From Pomacea canaliculata (taxonomy: Eukaryota > Mollusca > Gastropoda > Architaenioglossa > Ampullariidae), in the NCBI RefSeq assembly GCF_003073045.1, contig NC_037601.1, positions 10,837,807 through 10,901,806 on the forward strand: DNA of 64,000 nucleotides, given 5' to 3'. Shown here piece by piece: positions 23,401-35,355 of this stretch. The notes under the pieces were generated by a model, which did no database searches, was not told the DNA's origin, and was given only the letters and a program-made list of their open reading frames with translations. The position numbers and the translations under genes are program-made. Each line of letters opens with the position of its first letter. Positions within the stretch are counted from its first letter, which is position 1.

Positions 23401-26045
23401 AAATCTATCAAAAATGTTGCTGGCTAGTTCATATCTTATCAATAATAAAAGTGACATAAATATCACCAGTTATTCATTCACCTAAAACAACAAATGATCA
23501 AAACAAACTGTCACAACATATATGCTTCATGCAGACGGCATGTGCCAGCACAAGTCCCTTCATTCACCAAATCACAAAGACTAGCTAGCAGACTTTCCCA
23601 TAAAAATTATAGGTCAGAAATGTCATAATTTGCTTCTTTTTTTTTTTTTCCTTAAAGGACAATGTAAAGGACAGAAAAAATCTTTTAAGACTGCTAGATC
23701 AAGAGAAATGGCAGCTAAAGTTGCACTGATGAAGCTGAAGGCCCAAGCAAATGGTGACTGTAGTATACCTGAGACGGAGCGAGTTTTTTTCTTAGTCTTC
23801 ATGCCGCTGTCACATGGTCATCCCCCAAAAGCTCTATTTTTCTCGAAGGTATGCAGCAGTTTCCCTTGTTTCTCCCACTTCTTTAAACTTTAATTTTTGT
23901 TCTTTCATCAGTTCATAAGGGTAATGATGTGGCTGTCATTGTACTTCAAAGAAACTTTTTAAAGTTCACTTTTCAGTTTTGTTCCCAATACATTCACTGC
24001 CTCAGGCAATGAGAGGTAATTTAGAAGTATTTTTGTTTATATTTAAAAGAGGTGTCAAGAACAGAGAATATCAAAATCAAATAAATAGGGTAAGCATAAC
24101 GGACAGTAAGTAGAATAAAAATTATGCAAATCAACTAACAGGGCTATAAAAAATATTCAAGACAAAATTCAAGTATTAGACATTACAGTGTGAAATGAGG
24201 TACACAGTGCCTCAGGAAATAGTAGTTTTGGGGTGTCGTGGTCAAATTCAAGATAACACCGTATTTGCATACTTTGACATATAATAAAACAGATTCCAGG
24301 TGTTTTTATTGAAAAATATATAAAAACTGAACAGTATCAGGTACCTGATGGAATTTTCAATTAGGTTATGCGGTGATGAAAAATGTCAACCTCTTATTAA
24401 TACTGGGACGATGAACAACAGACCATTAAAACAAATAAGTGAGTTTGCATGGAATGTAAGTAAAATAGTGCTTAATCTAATGCAGGCAAGCTGATCATAA
24501 GACATTTTTAAAACATAGACGCTGAGAAAACAAAGAAAAGAACACACAAGAAAAGCTGATGGTTTCCGAACAAGAAAGCTGTTGGGGTGATATTTATAGT
24601 CCTGGCATACCAGGATAGACTTAAGGATGTCAAGGATCCTTATTTAAGGATGTCAAGTGTAGCATATAAACACTGAAATAAATTTTTCAAAAATGATCTA
24701 TTTCTAAAGTAAAAATGATCTGAAGTAGAACTCTTGTTTTGTTGATTTTTTAGCATTTGGAACAGAGTGGTGTGTGGCAGTATGAAGATTTTGTAATTTT
24801 CTGATTACGCTGTCCAGTAGTTTAACAAAATTATATACTTGTTGTGTTGACTTTATAATTTCAACACTATCCTTCAGCCCAACGTCAAGCACTTAAAACA
24901 GTTCTTGATGGTGTTTTCAACCAATATTGACATGTATTCATATTTAGAGATCATCATTAGGCAGAATAAGAGTGTCATAGCCTTATGAAACCATGGACAG
25001 CATTGGCTTAGTGAATCACACATTGAAGCATAAAAATATGATTTGTCAGTGATGCTTTGCAGTCAGATGATTTTGATAAATCAGTGTCACTCCTTATCCA
25101 GCCCATGAACACATGTAACCCTGATACACCAGTCATTCTGTTTTTATTGCCACCTACAGTTGTGTTCAAAGTTTGGGCTTTTTTAATATTTTATACAGCA
25201 TAGTACGATAATGGAAGGGAGAAAATGAGCGATGGCTTCATGAAAATGTTAAAGAGATTTGAGGGTGTTGAAGTTTCCACATGGTAAAATTAAAGATAAA
25301 AGTTAGGAGCGATTAAAGCAGCATATGCTCCCTTTATTTTTCTGCCAATAATATTTGCACATGTTGAACTTTAATTGCAGAGGTGGACTGTTGGTCGTAT
25401 AACTGATCTGATTGCTGACAAAGCTGGCATCACAAATCTAAACAACACTTCCTCCAATATGGTGGGATGTTTACAAAGATATATTAAAGACTACAATTCC
25501 AATTTAGTTACATGCATATGCAGTAAACAGTGCTATTTAATAAAAAGGGCAAAACTAACTCAAAAGGTTTGTTCTTGAATCTCCCATTAAATCTGTTACT
25601 GAGATGGAAAAAGAAGAGGGGAGAAGGAGGCCTTAAAGAACAGATTCTTTGAAATTTTGTAATGTATGCTGTGAGTAAGCTGCTGCTGATGGAACAGGTG
25701 TGAGTACTTTATTGAAGTACAACAGATTAAGCTGCATAAAAAGCTAATAATTATGATGCATGCAGTATGCATAAAATCTTAATGTGCAAGAAAAGTGTTT
25801 TAAATATATTTCAGTTATTATTTCCTTTAAAAAACCACACAAACGTTTTGCATTATGTTTTGTTTCAGAAATTGCGTCTTTTCATTCAAGACAATGGCAA
25901 GGTGTTATCAAGTGACCAAGTTTTGGCTGATTTGTTAGATGGAGACCAAGGAGTGTTTAATGGAGGTTCATTGATCATGGAAACTGTACCTGCAGACTTA
26001 CTTGTTCTTCCAGATACCCATTTGTATGATTCAGGACAAAAGTAA
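17421..26045 (+). CDS. ZFAND1: AN1-type zinc finger protein 1
   Basis: Eight coding exons: 17421-17478, 20306-20348, 21043-21082, 22547-22674, 23055-23146, 23658-23848, 25381-25461, 25869-26045. All use GT-AG sites with compatible phases and give 269 residues, the usual ZFAND1 length. AN1 finger 1 keeps its eight ligands C11, C16, C26, C29, C34, H37, H43 and C45. AN1 finger 2 keeps C65, C70, C80, C83, C88, H91, H97 and C99. The AAKVALMKLK segment and the ETERVFFLVF and RWTVGRITDLI stretches match the C-terminal ubiquitin-like part of the family. In mammals ZFAND1 recruits p97/VCP and the 26S proteasome to stress granules after arsenite stress. The two-finger layout alone could suggest ZFAND2, but the C-terminus and the MAEL start decide for ZFAND1. 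Introns 1 and 3 are swollen by mobile elements. Confidence 0.93.
17905..18407. mobile_element. hAT-type MITE in ZFAND1 intron 1
   Basis: The 503-bp element has a perfect 8-bp target duplication CTCTATAG (17897-17904 and 18408-18415). Tips are CAGTGATGCCCAACCT and, from the right end inward, CAGGGATGCACAACCT (13 of 16 identical). Near the left end a unit of about 31 bp (GCGGGCCATATCCATTTCGG...) is repeated twice; near the right end an 18-bp CGGGCCGGATATGGCCCG-like unit is repeated. There is no transposase frame. Confidence 0.88.
18630..19770 (+). mobile_element. LINE (L2/CR1-like) remnant in ZFAND1 intron 1
   Basis: Plus-strand motifs in order: LDLSAAFD (18637-18660), an FLTDSTQ block, a GVPQSSVFGPLLF-like block (about 18785-18825), ADNTQLL where ADDTQLY is expected (about 18870-18890), LKMNDDKTKVSF (about 18960-19000), SGFKTHLLKKYL near 19550-19585, and a GNALYKLI end near 19725-19750. 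This is the reverse-transcriptase and C-terminal order of L2/CR1-type LINEs. The catalytic ADD reads ADN and many stops occur. The copy is in the sense direction of ZFAND1. Confidence 0.78.
21230..22440 (+). mobile_element. LINE endonuclease-RT linker remnant in ZFAND1 intron 3
   Basis: Positions 21460-22110 translate, with few shifts, to the segment between endonuclease and reverse transcriptase of a LINE: RVDLRAKVERQRAERLW (about 21750-21800), SGLTVHKQMLNVAKR, LVHSAKTAF, LLGRTNRPQLPS, then FVHKILDIHAKLDQLP. The basic RRAERLW segment with a KILDIHAKLDQLP-type block is typical of CR1/Jockey-like families. It is interrupted at 22129-22369 by a smaller element and resumes for about 65 bp after it. 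The left border is uncertain. Confidence 0.75.
22129..22369. mobile_element. Small TIR element nested in the LINE remnant
   Basis: The 241-bp element has perfect terminal inverted repeats of at least 14 bp (CAGTGGCGTAGGAA and its complement) and is flanked by direct repeats CATCC (22124-22128 and 22370-22374). Long G and C runs lie just inside the ends. The 5-bp duplication does not settle the superfamily: hAT would give 8 bp. Being inside a dead LINE, it inserted later. Confidence 0.75.
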
Positions 26046-26061
26046 AGAAATTCATCTTGGG

Positions 26062-26067
26062 AATAAA
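26062..26067 (+). promoter_or_regulatory. ZFAND1 poly(A) signal
   Basis: A canonical AATAAA lies 17 bp after the ZFAND1 stop codon, followed by GT-rich sequence near 26100-26115. It implies a very short 3' UTR. Confidence 0.65.
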
Positions 26068-26989
26068 GTTTATATTCTTGTGAAAATCGTAGTTCATGGT
26101 TTGTGTGTGTGATTTTTTAGATCTTGTGTTCAAACAAAACTCACTGGAAGCAGTGACTCAAAAATTTCTGTTTGTAATACATTATGTGGTTTATCAATAC
26201 TGATGGCAAAATAATCAGTGATCACTGCCACTCGAATGGACCATGATGTTGCCATTGCAAAGTTGAGCTGTTTAAGTCATCTGACTGAGGTCTAATATAG
26301 GTCTCCACCGGGCATGCTTTGATAAGAGTATGGACCAGAAACCTGTGAACTCATGGTGTTCCACTTTTACAATGTTCCTTTTGAAGTGAGCTTAACACTT
26401 AGTCCCAGATGCCTAATTGGCTTTCTTGGGCCTAAGTATCTGGCTTATTGTATCCTGGCTTCTTATAGCCTCTCTCTGGCTGAGTGACGGAGCTGGCCTA
26501 TCCCTTTCTCTTCTACTATTCTTCGTTCTCTCATACCGACATTTTCATGCGTATTCTTTTCTGATAAACCCTCTTTTACCCAGCTGTTTTATCTTTCCTA
26601 TCTTTTGCATACGTCAGTCTTTCTCTGTTTTTTTTTTTTTCACCACACATTTTTATTGGTCTGTCCTCTATTTGGCCTCCTTTAGGCCCACCCTACACTA
26701 CGCCTTGCATTTGCCATGCAGGGTGACCTGTGTTGGCGGAGGATGGGATTCTGGATGTTGATGTCCCTCATAGGTTGTGGCCCATCATACCATCACGCCT
26801 CTTTGGCCTTGACTTCTTCTAGATGGGAGGTTGGTGTGGCCAATACCAATTGGCTTGTAATGAAATACCCTATCTTAGCCGGAAGGCTTCGCTCTGTGTC
26901 AGTCTGGTCTCCATCTCTGAAGGCCAGAGTATATTCCTTCTATATCCCTGGTGCTCTCTCTTCATTCTTTATCCGTCGCGCTGTTTTAA
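26068..26989. other. Intergenic, no gene recognised
   Basis: A C/T-rich stretch (26417-26700) gives open frames rich in Leu, Ser and Phe without domain signatures. I treat them as composition effects or an unrecognised old repeat. Confidence 0.35.
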
Positions 26990-27330
26990 CTATAATAATA
27001 ATGCGCAATTTGCAAGGAGCGTGCTCTTTGGCGCTTATGACAAGAACGAGATGGACAACATACGAAGTACGAAAGGATAGACAGCAGTATTGATGACTAA
27101 TGAAAATGACTAATATAGAAAACGCTAAGAGGTATTGGGTGACAAGGACTGCGGGTATCGTGAAGACCAAAAGGGAAGTAGCCAATAGACAAAACCTGGG
27201 AGGGGGTTGAAGATGAACTAGCATTGTATGGACTATTGTTATGAGCAATGCTCAAGGAAGAGGTGTATGTTTTCAGTGCACATTTAAAGGCTTCAATGTT
27301 GGGTAGTCAACAGGCATGTGTTTATAGAGT
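26990..27330 (+). repeat. Dispersed repeat, copy A
   Basis: It shares ordered blocks with 57930-58440: a TTTGGCGCTTATGACAAGAA block against TATATAGCGCCTAAGAAC, CTAGCATTGTATGG against CTAGCATTATGGG, and GGAAGAGGTGTATGTTTTCA against GGAAGAGGTGTGTTTTCAGT followed by GTGCACNTTT. Diverged copies of one interspersed family, with borders uncertain. Confidence 0.5.
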
Positions 27331-27739
27331 CAAACATAGGACTGACCTGAAGGTTTGAAAAGCAGAAAATGATCAACTGCCCTAGCTACAGCCTATCTTT
27401 GATATATAAGTATAATTACTCAAATAGTTACCACTAGCTAAACCATTTACAATACAGTCCAAATACGTTGCTTACTTGCAATAGAAAAGTGCTAAACGTA
27501 TTTATCGGACCCACGATTAAACGCATTTGATGAATCCACGACAACATGCAGGAAGTCATCATCACACACGTTTTGACATGTGGTGCTAGATTAAGATCAC
27601 GAAAGATGAAACAAGGGTCATCACCATAGCTATTATAAGTCTAGAATATAGTCCTTAAGCATCGAGTGTCATGAAGTGACCCAGCTTGCAAGAGATACAG
27701 GATTTTGAAGGGCCCCTGTTGGGAAGAAGAGATTGTACC

Positions 27740-27915
27740 CAGGGCCGTGCTTATGGGCAGGCGGACGAGGCATCTGCCTAGGGCCCCGCGCTTCAAGGGG
27801 CCCCGCGCTTTTGATTGATATGGTAACTAGGCATATGGAAAACCGTGTGATCGTGGCGTGAGGGCCCCGCACATGCCCTTTGCCTCGGGCCCCGCGGGGG
27901 CTAAGAACTGGCCTG
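27740..27915. mobile_element. hAT-type MITE, GC-rich
   Basis: The 176-bp element has a perfect 8-bp target duplication ATTGTACC (27732-27739 and 27916-27923). Tips read CAGGGCCGTGCTTA and, from the right inward, CAGGCCAGTTCTTA. Its body has repeated GGGCCCCGCG blocks, in sharp contrast to the AT-rich surroundings. It has no coding capacity. Confidence 0.85.
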
Positions 27916-27923
27916 ATTGTACC

Positions 27924-30696
27924 TGTCTCTGAGTGGGAATATGGAATGGGCTGACATCATTTGTTCTCTTACCTCTCTGTGAGTTTTTTTTTTTCTTTTT
28001 TGGTTGGAAGGCATCCACTTTTATCACGAGGGGTGGCGTCAATCTTCTCTACTTTGTCCGTCGGATTTATGTGAAACAATCCTGCCATTAGAATCCACAC
28101 GTCCAGTAACACACACCGTTTGTCGAAGCTACTGAAATTCCGTCAGCATCATTTGCCACCGCTACAAGCGTATCCATCGGGCTGCTATGTGGACCCAGGA
28201 CGCGGTGCACAAGTGTTTCATTCACTGATGACTGCTCGTCCGGAATGCTCTCTTAGCTTGCTAAGGGATTTTCTGTGGTGTGAGGGTGGGATGTCTAGCT
28301 GTTGTAGGAAACTGTCAGTTGAGGTCATCTCGACAGTGCAAGGCAACGACGTAGCAGGCTTGCGGATGACGCTTAATTGCTACATCGCTGTTATCTGCTA
28401 AAATGTCGTCAGCTACTGGTTCTCAAGTACAAAAGGTACTTTATTGTCGTTCCTGATGAGTCTGCTTACGTAATTGCTGCTGCTGGTATTGTTGTCCCAG
28501 GGATCTACGTTCATGGTTGTCGGTCCCTGTTGATACAGTTTTTGATGATGCCAAGATCCGAACTAGCGTGCTTCCGTTCTCGTTCTCGTCAGCTCATTGT
28601 TTTGTATCATCGATGTTCACTTTCACTGTATGTTCATTCTTCACTTTATCCATAATCTTCCCATTACCACTCCATACTGTCATTACCGACGAATTCTTGG
28701 CAATTTTATTCACTAGTTTATCGTTAAAAAAGGTTCAAGTCTTCGTCGATAGAATATTCTTTAATCTAAAGCTTCCTTCTCTTTTGACGGATCTCGTAAC
28801 ATTTCTATTGAAAATCCGAACATGAATTGGTCATGTTCTTTCTCCAAATTTGCGTTTTCTATATTTATTGCAGTATTCCTGGTTTTTAAACCGAAACGTG
28901 AATACTGGCCCCGGGTAACCGGGCACGTGGGCGGTAGAGACATATGTTCCGTAGAAGATACCTATTCAGCAGCACCACAAGACCCAGTGTCTGCCTATGG
29001 ACAGACCATCAGGAGACGTTGGTTTATGTGCCGACCTCAAGGAGTCGTTGGGTCCTGTTACACCTGCAGTGTCGTGGTGGACATGTGACTAACCCCCACT
29101 TCCCTTCAACCTGGCGGACAGGTGTGAGACCCCCCTGAAGTATCACTCTCTTCCTAAGCGTCATTGACGCCTCTGCCAGCCGGCTGGTCGCGCTTGGCTT
29201 ACTGTAACCACTGACTTAGGGCTGTCTCCCACGTATAACACCTCTGCACTTGCACGTATACGTCCCTCCTTTCTTACATAAGAGGTCTTTGGCTAATAAG
29301 CACTCCACCTTAGAGCCTAATTGGGCGATTATTACATCCCCATTAACGTTATCACATGACAATATTTGTCTTTTATTAGTCCTCAGTAGTGTTCATCCTT
29401 CCATTCCTTCCTACTCTAGGAGGTCCATAACCAAATCGATCACATTTAGCTGCCAGAGTTTCAAATTCACTATCAATAAAGCCAAAACAAGGTCATATCA
29501 AGGCGTTTATACTTAACATCCATATTGATTCACGTGCTTACAGTAGAAAGTTATTTGTTGACGCCGAAGAGTTTAATGGTTGTGTGATTGAGACACTTTA
29601 GAAGCTCCCTTGGGATAGCAGTGATTGTGTAGCTGATTTCTCAGCGACTGTAAAATGATGCAGGTTCAACTTTGCCTTCTACAGGCCGTATTGAAACAGT
29701 GAAAGAATTACAATTTCTGGCGCATATGGCCATGGAACATGTATCTTACAGCATCTATTGGTCTTTAGTTTGGAGGTTTATAGTAAATGTATATGCAGAC
29801 GTTTGGCTAACATCAAACAGGTGTCGCTGCTCGGGAATTCAGTTAGCCTGAGTCGCTTCGACTTTCGGTGTTGGGATGATGTGGTCTTAATATGGTCATA
29901 ATAATCATGACAGGGTCGATTTGGTTTGGGGTCGAAATGACTGGCCACTACATAAACAAGCGGCTAGTAATGTTTGCTTCGCCAAAAGGGGAGTAGTACA
30001 CATTGCTTGAGTTCTAAGAAGACAGTGGCCCATCATGCTATCTTTGATGTAATGTTTAAATGAAGACAGATAACAGTCGTTATCCTAGCATAAGAAAATC
30101 CATTAATGCCGAGAAACTACTTCACAAAACCAGCCAACCAACCAACTGAAACGATAACAAAGCCAACTATCCATAATATAAATCCAGCTCTGATCTATGA
30201 AGACATCCTTTATCTCCACATGACCTTTAATCAATTATAAGCTTACAAGTAAAAAGTAAAAATATCTTAAAAAAAATACGTAAAACCTTCTCAAAAGCGC
30301 AGGATAGTGAGCAGAGAGGCATCCTATTAAATTTAAGGAAATCTTCTGGGCTAACTAAATGACTATTTTAGGTTGCGAAGCCAAGTCTATAAAAGCAATC
30401 TTTTATTTATGCAGACTAACTTGTTAATATTTGTGTTTAATGAGCACACCTTTTCATATGCTATTTTGCTCAGTTAATGCATATTATACATTAGAAAAAG
30501 ACAAGCTGTATATATCAATCTTAAATGGAAGAACTGAATGCTATACCCTTGAAAATATATTAAAGGGATGTTTAAAACTTAGACAAAAGGAAATTAAAGA
30601 TTGGATACTGGTCTTGTGGAGAATGAATTTCCTGTCTCATCTGTCTCTTGAGATCTGCACACTACTATTCCTTGAAACTGCTAAGTTAGAGTAACT
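27924..30696. other. Intergenic DNA between the 27740 MITE and GGCT
   Basis: Several short open frames (for example 28120-28401 and 28822-29088) lack recognisable domains. A candidate GGCT poly(A) signal, AATAAA on the minus strand, is at 30402-30407, about 290 bp past the GGCT stop. A short stretch near 29450-29500 resembles one near 37750-37790. Confidence 0.4.
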
Positions 30697-33600
30697 TCAA
30701 TTATCTGCTTGCAACAGCTGCATCACTGAATTGTACACTTCAACTTCTCCAGCATACCCATTGTCCTCAAGAGATTCTAAAAAAGCAATGTAAACTGCAG
30801 GTAAGCTGTTCTGTCGAGCTCCACGTACAATGACATCCTTGTAGTGAGGGGATGGTTTGCCTGGTTTGTACCCCCTTGACAGTTTGTAAGTGCGACATCT
30901 TAAAACTTCGTTGGAGATGCTAGAAACAGGTACCTCAATAGCATCATAGAAAGTCTCCTGCCTGCAAAATCCATAAAACATCTGATAATAAATGCAATAC
31001 TAATATCTGTAAAGTAAGGCTCCATATATTCATATGTATTTACTGGGATTGAAGGCAAGAGATGAGGGGACAAGCTACTACCTTTACACATGAATCTACC
31101 CTCAGCCCTTTTTTTTTTTTAGTTGCAAAAATGAGCATACTTGAAATATGTTTGTGGACCTAAGCCAAAATATGTAAAAAGTGATCCAATGGTAAACCTA
31201 TGATCGATTTAACAATCAAAACTTAAATATCTCATGTGATATAAAAAACAAAATTGCTATTCCTGTGACTTCTATAACAGTTACATATTCTTTTCTTAGT
31301 TTCAGTATGTGTGCATAATTAATTGGTTTAATATGGTGGTAAAAAATTCTGTTTCTTCTATTCTGCTTGTATGATCTACTATTTATGATGACAGGCACAA
31401 AAAACATGCTTCCTAAAATGATGAGTTTGCCTATGTAGCCTTATTATCTACTAATAATTTTTGTTTATGACAAGCCTGCACATCAGAATGACACAGCATG
31501 GCAGCTGTGTTGAGGAACTGCTGGGCAGGCTTGTCAGCATGTAAACCTGTCTAAATTCTCTATGTCGCCAAGATCAACCTCCCAGATCACTCCCCAAACA
31601 TGGCCATCATTCTTCTTAGAGATGCTGGCAGCTGCTCCTCTCCAGCGAGACCATGAACCTTTAAACGTGAGGATGTAACCCTGTAATAAGATACCAATCA
31701 TCTTGCTGATCCATCTCTTATCAAATCTATGTTGCCTCTATATGTGACTATGCTTTTACAAACTTCTTGCATCATAACACCATTTTCTTCACTGTTGTGT
31801 TTATTCTATGACTATCAGATAACAGCAGCTTCAATCTCTTCTCTCTTAAGCTAATAGTTAAATTCTGTTGCATTTATTTTCACAGAATTCAGGATCCCAT
31901 TATGTATGTTCAATCTCCCACCAGTTTAAGTGCTGTTAACTCTCTTTATATTTACAATGCACATTTGCAGAAACATTCTGGTTGATAAAATATATGGACA
32001 TAATTCTTTTTTTGTGTGTGTGTGCATGGGCAAGGATATACGTTCTGGAAGTCTGAACCAAACACAAGAAACCAAACCCTGCAATGTTGATATCTACTAA
32101 AGATACTCATTTAAAAATAAAAATCGTGATGTGTATATGCATTAAGCACAGTTTATTTGAAGATTAAGTTGTGGTTTATGCCTTCCCTCATTAACCATTC
32201 TCTGCTCTTACTGGGCATGCATTTAGGATTTTCCTCAAAAGTTAATCAATCATTGAAACTCAGATGCTTGACGTCAGTCATTTTCATCTTTTGTTTAACT
32301 TAAAAAAAACTTTTCTCGGTAAGATACTTGTGTTACATGGTCTAAAATCCTTCTGTTCAGCAGACCAGATGAAAGTAGCTATGGAAGTCCACTTGACAGC
32401 TGCATTAACATCTAGGACTATGTCTTTTAAGAATAACTGACAAAATTTAGTTTATTACCATCTGAAAAAAACTCCTCGACATCTCAGTTAAGAACACTAG
32501 TCTGCATGCAGTATCGACCTTTCAACACTCCAATTTTGAATGTGTTTTGTTAAAAAAAAGAAAAAATTCCATCAAAATCCATTTCCTATCATCTGCTGAA
32601 GAACATTTAGAAGCACCATTATGGCAACATTCCTGCATTAGTTGTGGCCTTCAGTAACATCAGAATTGAGAATTTATCAGTCTATGAGCGCTTTTTATTC
32701 ACATGCTATTTAGAATAATGAATTAGGCTACGCTGGATTGTATCACTATACAGCACATCGTTTTACACCCTATTTATGAAAGAAAGTTTGAAATGTACAT
32801 GCACAGACACACACATATATGTAATAATGTGTATGTATGTGTGCCCATGCAGGAATGTGCCTTGTCAACATGGTAAACCTTGAAACATGGACAATAGTCA
32901 ATAGAGAAGGTATCAATTTGTCATTCGTTAAAGGTCAGTGGGGTGCTGTTTTACAGTTCAGTGCAAGATACTGTATTCCGAAGTCTGGGTTAATAATAAT
33001 AATATTTTTAAAATGCTTTTCCAATGCTTTGCTCAGAGTGCTTTACAGAAGTGACAGACAGACCTATTCACAGAAATGGAATCACTAACACCATGCACCC
33101 ATATTTGCTTGTAACAAACACACTTCTAGAACAGACACACCTATATTCACATACAAGGTAAATAGACACACTTTATGTATGCTCATGGTCAGGACAAGGT
33201 CAGAGTGAAGTCTGTTCTGAATAAAAAGTTTGGACTTAAAGGTTGTAAGAGAATCAGATAGACAAATACTGATGGGTAATTTGTTCCAAGTTGATGAAGA
33301 TGATAGGAGAAAGACCTCTGGCCATCCATCTTGGTGTTAGTGGGACACAAAGAAGCTCAGTGTCAGATGAGCTTGAGACACATGTCTACAAACATCACCA
33401 TCCAAAGAAAGAGATCAAAACCACAGAAATCAAGATTACACATGGATGAATTTATGTTGGCCAGGCTACAGCCACTGGGAAAGCTGTGGACCAACAAATC
33501 CTTTGGACCAACAAAGCAATACAAGTAGGATCTCTTTCTCAGGTCAATGCTTCTAGGTGTGTATCTTGGCAGGTATAGTGATCCTTCTAGGCATGTCTTA

Positions 33601-35355
33601 AAAACTGAAAGGTATGGAAGTAGACAATAATAATAATAATAATAAAATCTGGTAAGTGTATTTCCCCAGATTTATCTCATCATTAGTACAAAAAGTGTAC
33701 TCACATAGATCTATAAAAGCTCCTTATATATACATAGTTCAAAGTTTGCCAAGTTGACTCTGAAAAATCATGCACAGGTGTAATTGGGAAAACACACCTA
33801 ACCCTCATTCAAACACATGCATGAATCCACTCATTCAAGCACAAGCATGAATGCACACACACACACTTTCTCGTCTATGTGCATATACATATGCAACTCA
33901 AAATACATACATGCATAGGTACATACATCCCCAAGTGCAAATCACACCACCTCCAAGCCATCATCCATGTACATGTACACATATTAACACATAAAAATAC
34001 AATGTGCCATAAAACTTCATTTTATGAGTGATAAGAATGCTTAACAATGTGCACTGAGGCCACCCCTCTTTACCCACAAACTCATTATAATTTCAAAATG
34101 GCATGCAGATGAATACCATATATTTCATGTTTGACTCGCCTTAGCCTTTAACACACTGGCTCTGGCTATCGACTGTAGTCTTCATGCAATCTTTAGTCAC
34201 AGCCTGTTATCATAATATGAGTAAAAATAATATATCAAGTAACCTGGTGCTAGCGCAAAGCTAGAGTCCTAGGGGTATGTGCAGTGAAAACATTTAGTCT
34301 GCCTCTCTCTTTATTTATATGCAGCTATTAATTCAATCCCTTTATTTCATGACTAAAGAACACACAGAGCTAACTAGATTTTTTTAAACAGAAAAATTTA
34401 GAGGTGACTGTGTGCACCTGAATTTTGAAAAGAGATAAAGGGTACAGAAGCTGTGTCTGGACAGAACCACGGACAGCCACTTTAGACAGCTGCTACATCC
34501 ACACAGGTGAGCATGAGAGCTAAACCCAAAACTCACGATCCTCTGTCCCGACACCAAACACTTTACTACCAACTGATTGCCTCAGTTTTAAGAAGGTTAC
34601 AGTGATAACCTATTTGTCATATAGCTTAAAAACAAACGTGGTCTTCCTCATTAGTTACGTGAATTGGTTAGTTTTTCATTGCTTTTCATTAGAAACATCT
34701 TTGATGGTCACCATGAAACACAAATCAATTTTTAACTTAAGCAATAAACCTGTATCACTATTTATAGCTGAGTATTAATAGTTTTCAAAAAATTTCCGGA
34801 CTGTCACTTTATTTTTCCAAAATGGCAAAAAATGCAGCTGCATGGTTTAGTACACATAATAAGCTTCTGAACTTCACACACACTGGTGTTTTGAACAGCT
34901 GGCAATAGCACATGAATAATTTGTATAATTTACACAAGATTTTGTGGTAATCTTAATTAGTTATAATGAAAATTTCTTCCATTACTTGTATTTGACACCC
35001 CCCCCCCAACCAAAAAGTAAAAGAAAATGCAGCTTGAAATATTTCAAATCCATTTTAAACTATTAATGAAAGTGACTAAAGAATGGAAATTAAAATATAG
35101 TATATTTATTTAGCTTTCTGAAATCGCTGCCACAACAGAAATTGTTATCGTCTTCATCGTGATGAAATCCGTTATTGACTATAAAGTTTCGTGTCATCAT
35201 TGTCTTTGAACATGCTTGTGACTAACATCATTAGAAACACTTACCTCTAATTTGCCAATGCATTTGAAGGTAGCACTGGGATTGTTTAGCATGACTCGCT
35301 CGCGCAGTAAGTTGCTTCCGTAAGCAAAATACAAAAATTTTTTTGATGCCATCAT
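30697..35355 (-). CDS. GGCT: gamma-glutamylcyclotransferase
   Basis: Three exons on the minus strand: 35245-35355 (start, 37 codons), 31547-31680, and 30697-30961 (stop). They join in phase to give 169 residues, slightly short of the 188 of human GGCT. The enzyme releases 5-oxoproline from gamma-glutamyl amino acids in cytosolic glutathione turnover. Exon 1 holds YFAYGSNLL at residues 9-17, the substrate-binding YGSN loop. Exon 2 holds the GHVWGVIWEV strand. Exon 3 begins with the motif around the catalytic acid, LDRQETFYD, where E84 corresponds to the catalytic glutamate of human GGCT (the QEG glutamate), followed by CRTYKL and PSPHYKDVIVRGARQNSLP, typical of the family. The start is fixed by an in-frame TAA directly upstream. 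It is convergent with ZFAND1 and divergent from the first BPI gene. Confidence 0.93.
32985..33350 (+). repeat. Dispersed repeat, distant copy
   Basis: It starts with an ATT/AAT-rich tract, then CAGAGTGCTTTACAGAAGTG, and ends with AGGAGAAAGACCTCTGGCCA. The layout and the final block resemble the copy at 57930-58440 (CATCCTGTGGCCATATCTTC). Relationship is probable, borders uncertain. Confidence 0.35.
33625..33645. repeat. AAT microsatellite
   Basis: Seven AAT units in a row within GGCT intron 1. Confidence 0.85.

Larger units (their letters stand above)
31681..35244. other. GGCT intron 1
   Basis: A 3.6-kb intron containing the repeat at 32985-33350, an AAT microsatellite at 33625-33645, CA-rich tracts near 33855-33870 and a C run near 34998. 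No exon-like frame was found in it. Confidence 0.6.

Noticed and set aside
26417..27093. A membrane protein in the C/T-rich frames at 26417-27093
   Set aside because: The hydrophobic frames follow base composition; there is no splice support or family match.
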